Assembly: GCF_012726195.1 (NCBI RefSeq) | Contig: NZ_JAASAF010000002.1 | Coordinates: forward strand, 627,965-691,964 | DNA: 64,000 bases | Direction: 5' to 3' | Source of the DNA: Rhodococcus sp. HNM0563 | GTDB taxonomy: Bacteria > Actinomycetota > Actinomycetes > Mycobacteriales > Mycobacteriaceae | Shown here: one piece after another, positions 43,066-52,385 of the stretch | Layout: each line of letters opens with the position of its first letter | Numbering within the stretch: the stretch's first letter is position 1 | Notes under the pieces: model-generated | Databases searched by the model: none | Told to the model about the DNA's origin: nothing | The model's input: the letters and a program-made list of their open reading frames with translations, nothing else | Made by a program: the position numbers and the translations under genes

Positions 43066-43880
43066 TGCGCGTCGGATTCATCGGACTCGGTAGTCAGGGC
43101 GGCCCCATGGCGCGCCGCATCGTCGAAGCCGGCTACGAAGTGACATTGTGGGCCCGCAGGAAAGAGTCGCTGGAGCCCTACGCCGATACAGCTGCAAGAT
43201 ACGCCGACACTCCGGCGCAACTCGCTCGGGCCAGCGACCTCGTGTGCCTGTGTGTGGTGAGCGACGACGACGTCCGCGCCGTGATCACCGGTGAGAACGG
43301 GATCCTCGAAGGGCTCCGCGAAGGCGGGATCATCGCGATCCACAGCACCATCCATCCCGATACCTGCAAAGAACTCGCCGAGGTTGCCCGCGCGCAGGGT
43401 GTGTCGATCATCGACGCCCCGGTCAGCGGCGGCGGCATGGGCGCGGCCGCAGGCACGCTTCTCGTCATGCTCGGTGGCGACGAGAAGACCGTCGAGTCGG
43501 CACGGCCGGTGTTCGAGACGTACGGCAACCCCGTCGTCCATCTCGGCGACCTGGGTGCCGGGCAGGTCGCGAAGCTCCTCAACAACCTGCTTTTCACCGC
43601 AAATCTGTCGACTGCCGCAAGCACGCTCGACCTCGGCAAAGCGCTCGGCGTCGACCCGGCCAAGCTCGGTGAGGTCGTCTCACACGGCACAGCGAACAGT
43701 TTCGCCCTCGGCCGTGTCGTCTCCGCCGGCGGCCTCGAACGGATCGCAGGTCATGCCGGCGAGCTCCTGCGCAAGGACGTCACCCTCGTTGCAAGTCTCG
43801 CCGACAATGCCGGAGCGTCCGCGGGAGTGTCCCTGAGCACTGCCGACGCCACGCTCGACATGATGGGGTACCGACGATGA
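43062..43880 (+). CDS. 3-hydroxyisobutyrate dehydrogenase-like beta-hydroxyacid dehydrogenase (copy 1)
   Basis: A 272-residue NAD(P)-dependent beta-hydroxyacid dehydrogenase. The Rossmann motif is GFIGLGSQGGPMARRI, the substrate-binding segment is DAPVSGGGMGAAAGTL, and the catalytic lysine is in GAGQVAKLLNNLLF. Two ATGs in a row at the start make a one-codon uncertainty. It is coupled on both sides by ATGA overlaps. It would interconvert a 3-hydroxy acid and its semialdehyde. Confidence 0.9.
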   Translation: MMRVGFIGLGSQGGPMARRIVEAGYEVTLWARRKESLEPYADTAARYADTPAQLARASDLVCLCVVSDDDVRAVITGENGILEGLREGGIIAIHSTIHPDTCKELAEVARAQGVSIIDAPVSGGGMGAAAGTLLVMLGGDEKTVESARPVFETYGNPVVHLGDLGAGQVAKLLNNLLFTANLSTAASTLDLGKALGVDPAKLGEVVSHGTANSFALGRVVSAGGLERIAGHAGELLRKDVTLVASLADNAGASAGVSLSTADATLDMMGYRR

Positions 43881-44671
43881 GCCGGGTCGGGTTCGTCGGC
43901 GCGGGCCGCATGGGCATGCCCATGGTCGAGCGTCTTCTCGGTGCAGGACACGATGTTCGGGTGCTCGGTCGGTCTGTCGAGTCGCGCGCCGCGATCGAAG
44001 CTGCCGGGGCGAAGGCGGTAGCCGACGTCTCCGAGGTCGGCATCGACGTCGATCTCGTGACGGTGTGTGTCTTCACGGACGCGCAAGTCCGTGAGGTCTG
44101 CTTCGAACGCGGCCTCCTGAAGGCGATGCCGCGGGGATCAGCCCTCGTGGTTCACACCACCATCAGCCCGAAGACGATCGAAGATCTTGTCTCGGTGGCC
44201 GAACCGCTGGGAATCGATGTCGTCGATGCGGCGGTGAGCGGAGGGCCGCACAATATCGCGGCGGGAAACCTCGCGCTCTTCGTCGGCGGCACCGAGGAAG
44301 CTGTCGGACGCATCGAACCCGCGCTGAAGAGCTACGGAACTCCGCTCCTCCATGTCGGCGGGAGCGGAAGCGGCCTTCGTGTCAAGCTCGTGAACAACGC
44401 GCTGTTCGCCGCGCAGATCGGGCTTCTGGCAGAGGCCGAAGCGCTCGGACGGCAACTCGGTGTCGCGCCGGAGACGTTGTTCGAGGCTCTTCCACACGGC
44501 AGTTCGGCGTGCAAGATCATGGGCAACGTCGCGATGCGGGGCTCAGTCGAAGCGTTCCGCAGCTCGGTCGGTGAATTCATTTCGAAGGATGTATCGGTGG
44601 TGCGCAACACTGTCGCCGAACTCGGCGCCGACCTCGGTGTGTTGGACACCGCGATCGACGCGCGAGCTTGA
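43877..44671 (+). CDS. 3-hydroxyisobutyrate dehydrogenase-like protein (copy 2)
   Basis: A 264-residue paralogue of the preceding gene, probably from an old duplication. It has GFVGAGRMGMPMVERL at the Rossmann start, DAAVSGGPHNIAAGNLALF as substrate motif and the catalytic lysine in SGLRVKLVNNALF. The two proteins differ widely, so a heteromer or two distinct substrates are both possible. It is last in the run that starts at 40427. Confidence 0.9.
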   Translation: MSRVGFVGAGRMGMPMVERLLGAGHDVRVLGRSVESRAAIEAAGAKAVADVSEVGIDVDLVTVCVFTDAQVREVCFERGLLKAMPRGSALVVHTTISPKTIEDLVSVAEPLGIDVVDAAVSGGPHNIAAGNLALFVGGTEEAVGRIEPALKSYGTPLLHVGGSGSGLRVKLVNNALFAAQIGLLAEAEALGRQLGVAPETLFEALPHGSSACKIMGNVAMRGSVEAFRSSVGEFISKDVSVVRNTVAELGADLGVLDTAIDARA

Positions 44672-44762
44672 CCGGCCGGTCTCGCGAATATCGCTTCCCA
44701 TCACAATGTCTCGACATCATGTCGGTCTCGACGGCGTCGCCGAGGTCGGATAACCTGGATTT

Positions 44763-44798
44763 CAGAATGTCATTCCTGGTTCCAGAATCGTGATTCTT
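44763..44798. promoter_or_regulatory. Regulon palindrome copy 5, tandem pair
   Basis: Site one is CAGAAT-GTC-ATTCCT (44763-44777). Site two is CAGAAT-CGTG-ATTCTT (44783-44798), with perfect arms AGAATC/GATTCT. Their centres are about 20 bases apart, two helical turns, just upstream of the SDR start. Confidence 0.55.
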
Positions 44799-44809
44799 GA
44801 GAGGTGCTT

Positions 44810-45571
44810 GTGGAAGGTCTGAAGAACAAATCCATCCTGATCGCCGGGGCAGCAACCGGTCTCGGCGCCGATTCGGCAACGCGCCTGGCCCGCGAAGGAG
44901 CGCGGGTCGTCGTCGGCGACATCAACCTGCAAGGGGCACAGCGCACTGCTGAGGCGATCACCGCAAGCGGTGGCACCGCGATCGCCGTGCACGTGGACAT
45001 CTCCGACGACACATCCGTGCAGGCTCTCGTCGCAGCGACCGTCGACGCATACGGCGGACTCGACGCGGTTCATATCAACGCGGGCGATATGGGGTCGGTC
45101 AGCAAGGACAGCGACGTCGTCGACATCGACCTCGAGGTCTGGGACCGCACCGTGGCCGTGAATCTGCGCGGCCATATGCTCGTCACTCGCCACAGCGTCC
45201 CGAAACTGCTCGACAGTGGCGGTGGAGCGATCGTCTACACGTCGTCGATCGCCTCGTTCACCGGAGAAGCGCACCGTCCTGCATATTCGGCCACCAAGGC
45301 AGGCATCAATGCCCTCGCTCGGCACGTGGCCTCACGATGGGGAAAAGAAGGTATCCGGGCCAACGCGATCACACCCGGGCTGATCGTGACACCCGAGATC
45401 CGCGAGGGCGCACCCGCCGAGATCCTCGAATCGGGAATGGCCCGCAACCGCACTACGCGCCACGGCGAGCCTCGGGACGTCTCGAGCATGGTGGCCTACC
45501 TGATGTCCGACGAAGGTTCGTGGATCACCGGACAGGTGGTCAATGTCGACGGTGGAACCGTGCTGCGCTGA
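44810..45571 (+). CDS. Short-chain dehydrogenase/reductase
   Basis: A 253-residue SDR. The cofactor motif is AGAATGLGADSATRLA, the NAG-equivalent is HINAGDMGS, the serine is in VYTSSIAS and the catalytic pair is in PAYSATKAGINAL. C-terminal residues ITGQVVNVDGGTVLR are typical of the family. GTG at 44810 is chosen because AGAGG lies five bases upstream; another GTG at 44804 overlaps that ribosome site. It has its own tandem operator sites and ends at a shared terminator. Confidence 0.92.
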   Translation: MEGLKNKSILIAGAATGLGADSATRLAREGARVVVGDINLQGAQRTAEAITASGGTAIAVHVDISDDTSVQALVAATVDAYGGLDAVHINAGDMGSVSKDSDVVDIDLEVWDRTVAVNLRGHMLVTRHSVPKLLDSGGGAIVYTSSIASFTGEAHRPAYSATKAGINALARHVASRWGKEGIRANAITPGLIVTPEIREGAPAEILESGMARNRTTRHGEPRDVSSMVAYLMSDEGSWITGQVVNVDGGTVLR

Positions 45572-45596
45572 CACAGTCGCGCATGCTCGACCGGAA

Positions 45597-45624
45597 AAGC
45601 CTCGCTCCGTGGGGAGCGAGGCTT
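45597..45624. terminator. Bidirectional terminator hairpin
   Basis: Perfect 12-base arms (45597-45608, 45613-45624) with loop GTGG separate the convergent SDR and HIBADH-like genes. The minus-strand version is followed by TTTT. Confidence 0.85.
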
Positions 45625-45652
45625 CTTCGATCAGCGGTCGTTCAGTGTTCGT

Positions 45653-46606
45653 TCACCGGCCGGCCGGGTCCGCCAGCGACACCCGGTGGTATTCCTCCAG
45701 ATACCGCACCACATCCGTTTGGTCTGCGGCCGGGTCGAGTCCGTCGACCGCCGCGTTCCACAACCGGCCCACCGCCTCCCCGAGGAGTGGTGAGATCTCC
45801 TGATCGTGCGCGAGATCGAGGGCGATCCCGATGTCTTTGCGCATCAGACGCGCAGCGAAACCGGAGTCGAAGGTCCGCGACAACACGAACTTCTCGTACT
45901 TCGCTTCGGTTGCCTGATTGCGCCCGCTGCTCGCGTTGATCACGCCCAGCAGCGTGGCGGGCTCGATACCGAACTTGCGTCCGACGAGCAGAGCCTCGGC
46001 GGCGATGAGCATGTTGTTGGCGGCCATCAGGTTGTTGAGAGCCTTTGCTGCATGGCCGGATCCGACGGGGCCGACATGGATGATGTCGCTGCCCGTTGCC
46101 TTCAGCAGCGGAATCACCGCTTCGACCGCCGCGACATCGCCGCCGACCATCACGGCGAGCGCGGCCTGCTCGGCACGCGCAACCCCACCGCTGACCGGCG
46201 CATCGACAACCGAAATGCCCTTTACTGCGGCGGCTTCGGCAAGTGCCTGCGTGCGGGTGGGGATGCTCGATCCCATATCGACGATCGTGCTTCCCGGCCG
46301 CAGATGCGCCAGCAATCCGTCCTCCGAGAGCACGACGCTGTCGACGATGTCGCTGGTCGGGAGCACCAGAACCACGACATCGCAGGCTGCGAAATCCGCG
46401 AAGCCCGCGGCACCGCCGACACCGGCGTGGTCGTCGAGGAATCGGCCCTGGGACGCCGAATCGGCGTCGAACACCACCGTGGCCTGTCCGCTGGCAACGA
46501 AATTCTGTGCGATGGGCCGCCCCATCGCACCGAGCCCGATGTGGCCGACCACCTTGCCGGGCAGCGGCACCACCGAAGTCGATGTGGTCTGCGCGCCGGC
46601 GGTCAT
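45653..46606 (-). CDS. 3-hydroxyisobutyrate dehydrogenase-like protein (copy 3)
   Basis: A 317-residue beta-hydroxyacid dehydrogenase. The Rossmann motif is GHIGLGAMGRPIAQNF, the substrate motif is DAPVSGGVARAEQAALAVM and the catalytic lysine is in GSGHAAKALNNLMAAN. It is longer than the two plus-strand copies because of a C-terminal extension. The start MTAGAQTT overlaps the preceding gene by four bases. It is the last gene of the LuxE-LuxC operon and probably oxidises or reduces a hydroxy acid made there. Confidence 0.9.
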   Translation of the reverse strand: MTAGAQTTSTSVVPLPGKVVGHIGLGAMGRPIAQNFVASGQATVVFDADSASQGRFLDDHAGVGGAAGFADFAACDVVVLVLPTSDIVDSVVLSEDGLLAHLRPGSTIVDMGSSIPTRTQALAEAAAVKGISVVDAPVSGGVARAEQAALAVMVGGDVAAVEAVIPLLKATGSDIIHVGPVGSGHAAKALNNLMAANNMLIAAEALLVGRKFGIEPATLLGVINASSGRNQATEAKYEKFVLSRTFDSGFAARLMRKDIGIALDLAHDQEISPLLGEAVGRLWNAAVDGLDPAADQTDVVRYLEEYHRVSLADPAGR

Positions 46607-47049
46607 GCGTTGTCTCCGGCAGCGCGCGGGCCGAGCTCGGCGACCAGCACGTCCTGCACTACCCGCATCGCCGAAATACCGGCGGGGCAACCCACATACG
46701 CGGTCGCGTGGACAACGGTCTCGGTGATCTCCTCGCGGGTCAGGCCGTTGCCGAGCCCGGCGCGCACATGCGTCGCGAGTTCCTGGAGGTGGCCGAGCGC
46801 GATGAGAATGCTGATCGTCGAAAGAGATCGGTCGCGGCGTTCGAGCCCCTCACGCGTCCACACACCGCCCCAGACGAATTCGCTGACATACTCCTGTAGC
46901 GACTCCCCGTCGGAACCCGCGTTGCGTTCGAGGGCTGCATCGACATAAGAGTCGCCGAGCACTTCCCTGCGAACCGCGAGTCCGGCATCGAAGAGGGCGC
47001 GGTGCGCGTCGTCGACGGACGCTCCGCTCACCGCTGAGTCCTGGGTCAT
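46603..47049 (-). CDS. Carboxymuconolactone decarboxylase-family protein
   Basis: A 148-residue all-helical CMD/AhpD-like protein with the conserved helix RDRSLSTISILIALGHLQEL and the segment GLTREEITETVVHATAYVGCPAG. It has a single cysteine (GCPAG), so it is not an AhpD-type CxxC disulfide reductase; decarboxylase or lactonase-like roles fit better. The ATG at 47049 has AAGGAA upstream. Between ALDH and HIBADH-like genes in the same operon. Confidence 0.9.
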   Translation of the reverse strand: MTQDSAVSGASVDDAHRALFDAGLAVRREVLGDSYVDAALERNAGSDGESLQEYVSEFVWGGVWTREGLERRDRSLSTISILIALGHLQELATHVRAGLGNGLTREEITETVVHATAYVGCPAGISAMRVVQDVLVAELGPRAAGDNA

Positions 47050-47092
47050 CAAAAGTTCCTTCCGAAAATGGCCGGCAGCATCGAGTGCGTGT

Positions 47093-48511
47093 TCAGAGCT
47101 TGACGGTCACGCATTTGACCTGTCCGTAGTGGTGCAGCGCTTCGACGCCCTTCTCGCGCCCGTAGCCGCTGTTCTTCCACCCACCGAACGGGGTCTGCAC
47201 CGATGCCGTCGACCAGGTGTTGACGAAAACCTGGCCGGTGCGCAATCGGTCGCTGACCGCGAGCGCCCTGGATACGGTTCTTGTCCACACACCGGCGATC
47301 AAACCGTACTCCGAGTCGTCCGCGATCGCGACTGCATCATCGTCGGTGTCGAACGGGATCACCACGACGACGGGACCGAAGATCTCTTCCCGCGCAATGC
47401 GCATCGTGTTGTCCACCCCGGTGTACACGGTGGGATCGACGTAGAAGCCGCCGGTCTTCTCGGAGAGCGCCGAGATGGTACCGCCCGTCTCCGCCCGTAC
47501 GCCCTCCGATTCGGCGACCTTGAAGTAGTCCTGGACGCGTCCGAACTGCTCGCGGGTGATGATGGGCCCCATATCGCGTCCCACCTGGATCGCAGAGACG
47601 GCCTCGACCAGTCGACGCACCACCTCGTCGTGCACGTCGCGCTGCACGAGCAATCGGGTGCCCGCAGAACATACCTGCCCGGCATTCCCGGTGAACGCCG
47701 CCAGCGCTCCGGCAACGGCGGCATCGAGATCGGCGTCGGCGAAGATGATGTTCGCCGATTTGCCGCCCAGCTCGAGAGTGACCGGAACGATCCGTTCCGC
47801 TGCGATCCCCGCAACTGCCCGCCCGGTGGGCACCGAGCCGGTGAATGCAACCTTCGCGACCATCGGGTGCTGTGCCAGCGCGGCCCCCGCATCGCGCCCG
47901 TTTCCCAGCACGATGTTGATCACTCCATCGGGCAGCCCGACTTCCGTGGCGAGTTGCGCAAGCCGCACGCTGGTTGCCGACGTGTTCTCGGACGGCTTGA
48001 GCACCACCGTGTTACCCGCAGCGAGCGCGGGCGCACACGCTCGCGACGCCTGGTTGAGCGGCACATTCCACGGCGTGATTACGCCGATGACGCCGTACGG
48101 CTCACGTTTGGTGAACACGTGCTGATCCGGTGCCACGTCGATGGTTTCGCCGACAGGAATCCCGACCAATCCACCGTAGAACTCGAAATACACGGCGGAG
48201 TTCTCGATCTCGCCGAGCGCAACGGCGACCGGTTTGCCGGTCTCGCTGACCTCGAGCTCTGCGAGTTCCGACTTGTTCGCCCGGATCGCCCGACCGAGAT
48301 CGGTGATCAGGCGACCACGTGCCAGTGCCGGGATGCTCAGCCATTCCGATGTCGCCCTCGACGCAGCGCGCACTGCTGCATCGATGTCGTCGCTGTCGCC
48401 GTCCGCGATCTGTCGCACTGTGCGACCGGTCGCGGGATCGGTCACCGGCAAGTATCCACCGCCGTGTGGTGCGGCGGCAGATCCGTCGATCCAGTGTTCG
48501 AGGGTCTCCAT
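47093..48511 (-). CDS. Aldehyde dehydrogenase
   Basis: A 472-residue NAD(P)-dependent aldehyde dehydrogenase. Cofactor site FTGSVPTGRAVAG, catalytic glutamate in VTLELGGKSANI, catalytic cysteine in GNAGQVCSAGTRLL and TPFGGWKNSGYGREKGVEAL at the C-terminus are intact. The start METLEHWIDG has GAGGAAGG upstream; open frame beyond it is antisense to nothing known and is rejected. Together with LuxC-like acyl reductase it could form a cycle between acyl-CoA, aldehyde and acid, or act on a different aldehyde. Confidence 0.93.
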   Translation of the reverse strand: METLEHWIDGSAAAPHGGGYLPVTDPATGRTVRQIADGDSDDIDAAVRAASRATSEWLSIPALARGRLITDLGRAIRANKSELAELEVSETGKPVAVALGEIENSAVYFEFYGGLVGIPVGETIDVAPDQHVFTKREPYGVIGVITPWNVPLNQASRACAPALAAGNTVVLKPSENTSATSVRLAQLATEVGLPDGVINIVLGNGRDAGAALAQHPMVAKVAFTGSVPTGRAVAGIAAERIVPVTLELGGKSANIIFADADLDAAVAGALAAFTGNAGQVCSAGTRLLVQRDVHDEVVRRLVEAVSAIQVGRDMGPIITREQFGRVQDYFKVAESEGVRAETGGTISALSEKTGGFYVDPTVYTGVDNTMRIAREEIFGPVVVVIPFDTDDDAVAIADDSEYGLIAGVWTRTVSRALAVSDRLRTGQVFVNTWSTASVQTPFGGWKNSGYGREKGVEALHHYGQVKCVTVKL

Positions 48512-48536
48512 CGTGTTTGCCTTCCTCGGTCGCGGG

Positions 48537-49550
48537 CTACCCGTGGGCCGGAGCCCGAAGAGCATCCGGTGTGAACATCGCCCGGCGCTCGTGCAGGAAC
48601 TCGTGCGGATAGCCGAGGCGAATCTTCGATGCCTCGTCGAGTCGCGCCAAGTGAGAGTCATCGAGTTCGACGTCCGATGCCGCCAAATTGTCGTTGATCT
48701 GGTCGACGGTACGTGCACCGATCGACAGCATAAGCCCTTGGCTGCGAACCCATGCGAGCGCGACCCGCGCGGGTGAGACACCGAGTTCGCCGGCGACCTC
48801 CCGCGTGACGGTGAGGATGCGCTGCACGGGCGCGGGCAACTTCGCGAAGGCCTCCTCCGACATGGGTCGAGCGAGGGTTCCGCGGCCGAGTGGACTCCAT
48901 GCAGAGACCTCGATCCCCAGTGCCCGCGCCATCGGAAGGAGTTCGCGCTCAGCAGTGCGCGCAGTGAGCGCGTACTCGACCTGCATCGTGCAGAAGGAGT
49001 TCCATCCACGTAGTTCGGCGATGGCAACGGACTGCGACACCACCCAGGCCGGCGTGTTCGACACCCCGATCGCGAGCACCTTTCCCGACCGCACCAGGTC
49101 ATCGAGAGCTCGCAGGGTCTCGTCCACGGGGGTGCACTGATCCCACGCATGGACCCACAGCAGATCGATGTAATCGGTGCCCAGTCGCCGAAGGCTCGTC
49201 TCGACGCTGCGGCGCAGGCTCTTCCGGTGGTTTCCGCCGGTATTGGGATCCGCGGAGTCGGTGGGGAAGGAGTACTTGGTGCTCACGACGATCGAGTCGC
49301 GTTCCGGTGCCACGAGCCGCCCGAGGATCTCCTCGCTCGACCCGTTCGTGTAGTTGTTCGCGGTGTCGACGAAGTTGCCGCCCGCTTCCCGGTAGGTCTC
49401 GTAGATCTTCCGGCTGGTCGATTCGTCGGTACCGAATCCCCATTCCGTACCGAACGTCATGGTGCCGAGACACAGGTCGCTCACTCGGATACCGGACCGC
49501 CCGAGAACACGCATGGGTATTCCGCTTCGATTCTGCTCAGGCATCGTCAT
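48537..49550 (-). CDS. Aldo/keto reductase
   Basis: A 337-residue AKR with a TIM-barrel pattern. The catalytic tetrad appears as D in FVDTANNY, Y in the same segment (NNYTNG), K in VVSTKYSF and H in LLWVHAWD. The C-terminal cofactor segment is LMLSIGARTVDQINDNLAA. It overlaps the end of the LuxC-like gene by 14 bases. It may reduce the aldehyde released by that enzyme to an alcohol using NADPH. Confidence 0.92.
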   Translation of the reverse strand: MTMPEQNRSGIPMRVLGRSGIRVSDLCLGTMTFGTEWGFGTDESTSRKIYETYREAGGNFVDTANNYTNGSSEEILGRLVAPERDSIVVSTKYSFPTDSADPNTGGNHRKSLRRSVETSLRRLGTDYIDLLWVHAWDQCTPVDETLRALDDLVRSGKVLAIGVSNTPAWVVSQSVAIAELRGWNSFCTMQVEYALTARTAERELLPMARALGIEVSAWSPLGRGTLARPMSEEAFAKLPAPVQRILTVTREVAGELGVSPARVALAWVRSQGLMLSIGARTVDQINDNLAASDVELDDSHLARLDEASKIRLGYPHEFLHERRAMFTPDALRAPAHG

Positions 49551-50946
49551 CAGCCACCCAGTTCACCATGCGGTGCAGCGGGTACATGCCGTCGTGGGGG
49601 TTGCCCATCGTGCCGCGCAATGCACCGCCGAGCTTGACGAGGCGCTGTACGCCGGCGGTGGCGAGATGATCGCGGATCTCGGCCTTGCGGTGAGGTGGGT
49701 ACACACCGACCGTCTGCGTCGCGACGGTCGCGTACGACGCAGCATCGCGGAGCTGCGCGATCGGAATGACATTGACTGTCTTGAAATTGGGATGGAAGTC
49801 GACCATCTCGGGAGAGCGGACGACGAGCCCGGTTCCGTCGAACTTGCCCCACACCCGGTAGTCGGGTTCGAGGTAGCGCATTCCTTCCACTGCTTCGCGG
49901 ATGTCTGCATCCGGCTTCGGGCCCACTGCGGAGGCGAAATCCCGGTCGACGCCGAGACGCTCGTGCAGCAGTGCGCAGAATCGGTCGACCTGGTCGACAT
50001 CGCCTTCCACACAGATGTGACGCGCTGCGAGGCATGCGTCCTGGTTGAAGATCGTGGCGTCGGCCGCCGCGAGTTCGGCGACCTCCCGCAGCGTCTCCTC
50101 CGACTCGAATGCTTCTCTGCCGATGACTGCCATCGAGACCTTGGGGTCGAACGAGATCAGGCTGAAGCCCGGCCCCGCATACTTCGCGGCGTTCTCGATC
50201 GCGGCGCCGCCGCCCCACGCAACGAGCTTGTCGAAGTACTGCGAGCGATACAGCACACCTTCGACCGATTCGTCGCCGCCGCGCCAGTAGACTGCGGAGA
50301 TCGATTTCAGCACCGGATGATCGGGCGCGATGTCCGACATCGTCCGCAGTACCGCGACCGTGGTGAACGGATCGGCCGACGGCATCTTGAACACGTTGAC
50401 GGCCTTGAGGAGTGCAGCATCAGCGATCGACGTCATGGCAGCGCTCGGTGAGTTGCCCGCGAGCATGTGGACCAATCGCGGCGGGAACGCGCGGATCTTG
50501 CTGACGTTGCCGTTGGGGTCGGTGTTCTCGACCCAGCCGTCGAGTACATCGAGACTTCCGAAGGTGCGCTCGAGGCGGAACTCGAGAGCCTCCTTCGTCA
50601 GGAACTGTCCCGGTCGACGGAACGTGTTCTCGATGATCCGGCGAGGCAACGCGCTGACCTGCAGCGTCATCTCGAGAGATTCCTGAAGATAGGGGTTCTT
50701 CTCCAGGGACAGCTGCCCGGCGGTCTCGACGAGGAAGTCGATGATCTCCGAGACCGGGACGTCGAAGGCGGGTCCCGGCTCGGTGCGCGGGACGAACAGC
50801 TCGTTGTACTCGATCTTGGGAGTCACGAAGGGGACTCCGAAATCGCGCGAGAGATACTCGTTGTCCTCGCCCCAGATCAACTTCCCGCGGACGAAATGCG
50901 GTACCTGGATCTTGGTGCGGGTGGGGGCAGGCGCAGTCGTGGTCAT
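49537..50946 (-). CDS. LuxC-like acyl-CoA/acyl-protein reductase
   Basis: A 469-residue member of the LuxC acyl reductase family, a branch of the aldehyde-dehydrogenase fold that reduces an enzyme-bound acyl group to aldehyde with NADPH. The likely nucleophile is C305 in IFNQDACLAARHI. Other family-like segments are PPRLVHMLAGNSPSAAM and WGGGAAIENAAKYAGPG. The ATG follows a GGGGAGTG ribosome site. It is five bases downstream of the LuxE-like gene. No luxA/luxB luciferase pair is present, so the role is metabolic, not light emission. Confidence 0.88.
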   Translation of the reverse strand: MTTTAPAPTRTKIQVPHFVRGKLIWGEDNEYLSRDFGVPFVTPKIEYNELFVPRTEPGPAFDVPVSEIIDFLVETAGQLSLEKNPYLQESLEMTLQVSALPRRIIENTFRRPGQFLTKEALEFRLERTFGSLDVLDGWVENTDPNGNVSKIRAFPPRLVHMLAGNSPSAAMTSIADAALLKAVNVFKMPSADPFTTVAVLRTMSDIAPDHPVLKSISAVYWRGGDESVEGVLYRSQYFDKLVAWGGGAAIENAAKYAGPGFSLISFDPKVSMAVIGREAFESEETLREVAELAAADATIFNQDACLAARHICVEGDVDQVDRFCALLHERLGVDRDFASAVGPKPDADIREAVEGMRYLEPDYRVWGKFDGTGLVVRSPEMVDFHPNFKTVNVIPIAQLRDAASYATVATQTVGVYPPHRKAEIRDHLATAGVQRLVKLGGALRGTMGNPHDGMYPLHRMVNWVADDDA

Positions 50947-50951
50947 GATGT

Positions 50952-52250
50952 TCACTCCCCGACGATTCCGCGGACGTATGCGTCCATCGTTCCGGCACAG
51001 GTGATCTTGTCGTCGTCTCCGAGGTCGGAGTAGCGCACGATGTTCGGCAGAACGGTCTCGCCGTCGCGCCCGCACGGGCAGCGCCCCTGATCCACGGTGA
51101 TCTTGTCACCCGAGATCGTGCCGCCCCAACGCCCGTCGACGGTGGTGTCGACGAATGCGGCCCGCCCTTCGACCAGGTTGCCCGATGCTTCGGCGAGTGC
51201 GTCGCCGTCCTTGTTCAGGACAAGGAGAACGATCTCCTCCGGCACGTGGTAGCGCCCCTCTTCCGGGCACTTGAACATGCGATTGTTGAGTTCCTGCATG
51301 GAGTAGTAGTGCAGGAAGCGTTCCGGAGCGATATTGAGCATCCGGTAGATCTGGTCCTGGTAGTCGTCGGGCAGGTTCGTGCCCTTGAGGCCACCGCCGC
51401 TGGTGAGACCGTTGATTCCGGTGATGTCGCCGTCCTTGACACCCCGTTCGCGGAGCACCTCGACGAGTCGGTACAGCTGCGGGAACTGCGAACTGAACAG
51501 GATGTTCTCGTTGCGTCGGGCCATGATCTGGTCGGCGTAGTGGTTCAGCTTCTGCTCCTGGAGCGCCGCACGCTCGGCTGCCTCTGCCTCGAACGACGCG
51601 ATGTCGTCGGGGGCGGCAGTGCCGTCGGCCATCGCGCGACGCATCGCCGACAACCGGGACAGGTAGCGATGGAACCCTTCGGGTGCGGGCCCGTCGAACA
51701 GGGGAAGCGCGTCGGGCCGGGAGAATGAATCGATGATCAGGTCGCGCACAGCGGCATGCTGGGTCTGCCCGGTGTCGGGCCCGACCGGGATGACGTGCCA
51801 TACCTTTTCGGGCGGCATTCCCAGCGATACGAAGCAATCGAGCAGGTTCTGCTTGTTGACGTCGAAGTCGCGGTAGGACTTGTTGAGGAACGAACCCTTT
51901 CCACTGGTTCCGCTCGAACTCGACACCATGTGGCCGGCCTTCTCCAGCGCACCGATCCAGCCGTCGACGTCGGTGACTTCGGAGACGTCGACGTCGTCGA
52001 GTCGGCGGGTGGACAGGGATCCCAGCCACCGATTCATCTGTTCCCACTTACCCTTGGCAATAAGTGTTTCCGGGTAGCTCTTGTAGGTGGTGTGGGGAAA
52101 GAGGAGCGGAACGATGTCCTCGCGGGAACGGATCTCGGTGATCCCCTGATCGTTCGCGCGCTGGGTCAGGACGGGAACTTGGTCCCGCCGTTCCTGGAAG
52201 TACGCGTTCAGCGTCCCGATGACGTCCTTCTGCATCGTCGCTTCTGTCAC
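50952..52250 (-). CDS. LuxE/PaaK-like acyl-activating protein
   Basis: A 432-residue protein related to acyl-protein synthetase LuxE and phenylacetate-CoA ligase-type enzymes. The nucleotide-binding loop is SSSSGTSGKGSFLNKS near residue 112, with TSGGGLKGTNLP and HYYSMQELNNRMFKCP further on, and a C-terminal GRCPCGRDGETVLP segment. It should activate an acid as acyl-adenylate and hand the acyl group to the LuxC-like partner. GTG start with GGAGG upstream. First gene of a six-gene operon and divergent from a TetR gene. Confidence 0.87.
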   Translation of the reverse strand: MTEATMQKDVIGTLNAYFQERRDQVPVLTQRANDQGITEIRSREDIVPLLFPHTTYKSYPETLIAKGKWEQMNRWLGSLSTRRLDDVDVSEVTDVDGWIGALEKAGHMVSSSSGTSGKGSFLNKSYRDFDVNKQNLLDCFVSLGMPPEKVWHVIPVGPDTGQTQHAAVRDLIIDSFSRPDALPLFDGPAPEGFHRYLSRLSAMRRAMADGTAAPDDIASFEAEAAERAALQEQKLNHYADQIMARRNENILFSSQFPQLYRLVEVLRERGVKDGDITGINGLTSGGGLKGTNLPDDYQDQIYRMLNIAPERFLHYYSMQELNNRMFKCPEEGRYHVPEEIVLLVLNKDGDALAEASGNLVEGRAAFVDTTVDGRWGGTISGDKITVDQGRCPCGRDGETVLPNIVRYSDLGDDDKITCAGTMDAYVRGIVGE

Positions 52251-52301
52251 TGTGCCCTCCGGCCGTTGAGTTTCGGGAAGTCCGAGATAACTAGACTTGC
52301 G

Positions 52302-52320
52302 GGTATAGTTCGCGAATACC
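52302..52320. promoter_or_regulatory. Inverted repeat in the LuxE-TetR divergent region
   Basis: GGTAT and ATACC are separated by nine bases that include TTCGCGAA. It lies in the 135-base region between the LuxE-like and TetR genes, a likely operator for the TetR protein at 52386. Confidence 0.5.
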
Positions 52321-52385
52321 GATAACCATACTCACCGGAAAAGTTTTATGTCCATAGGCAATTTTGTTTGGCACACTCTTCAGCT

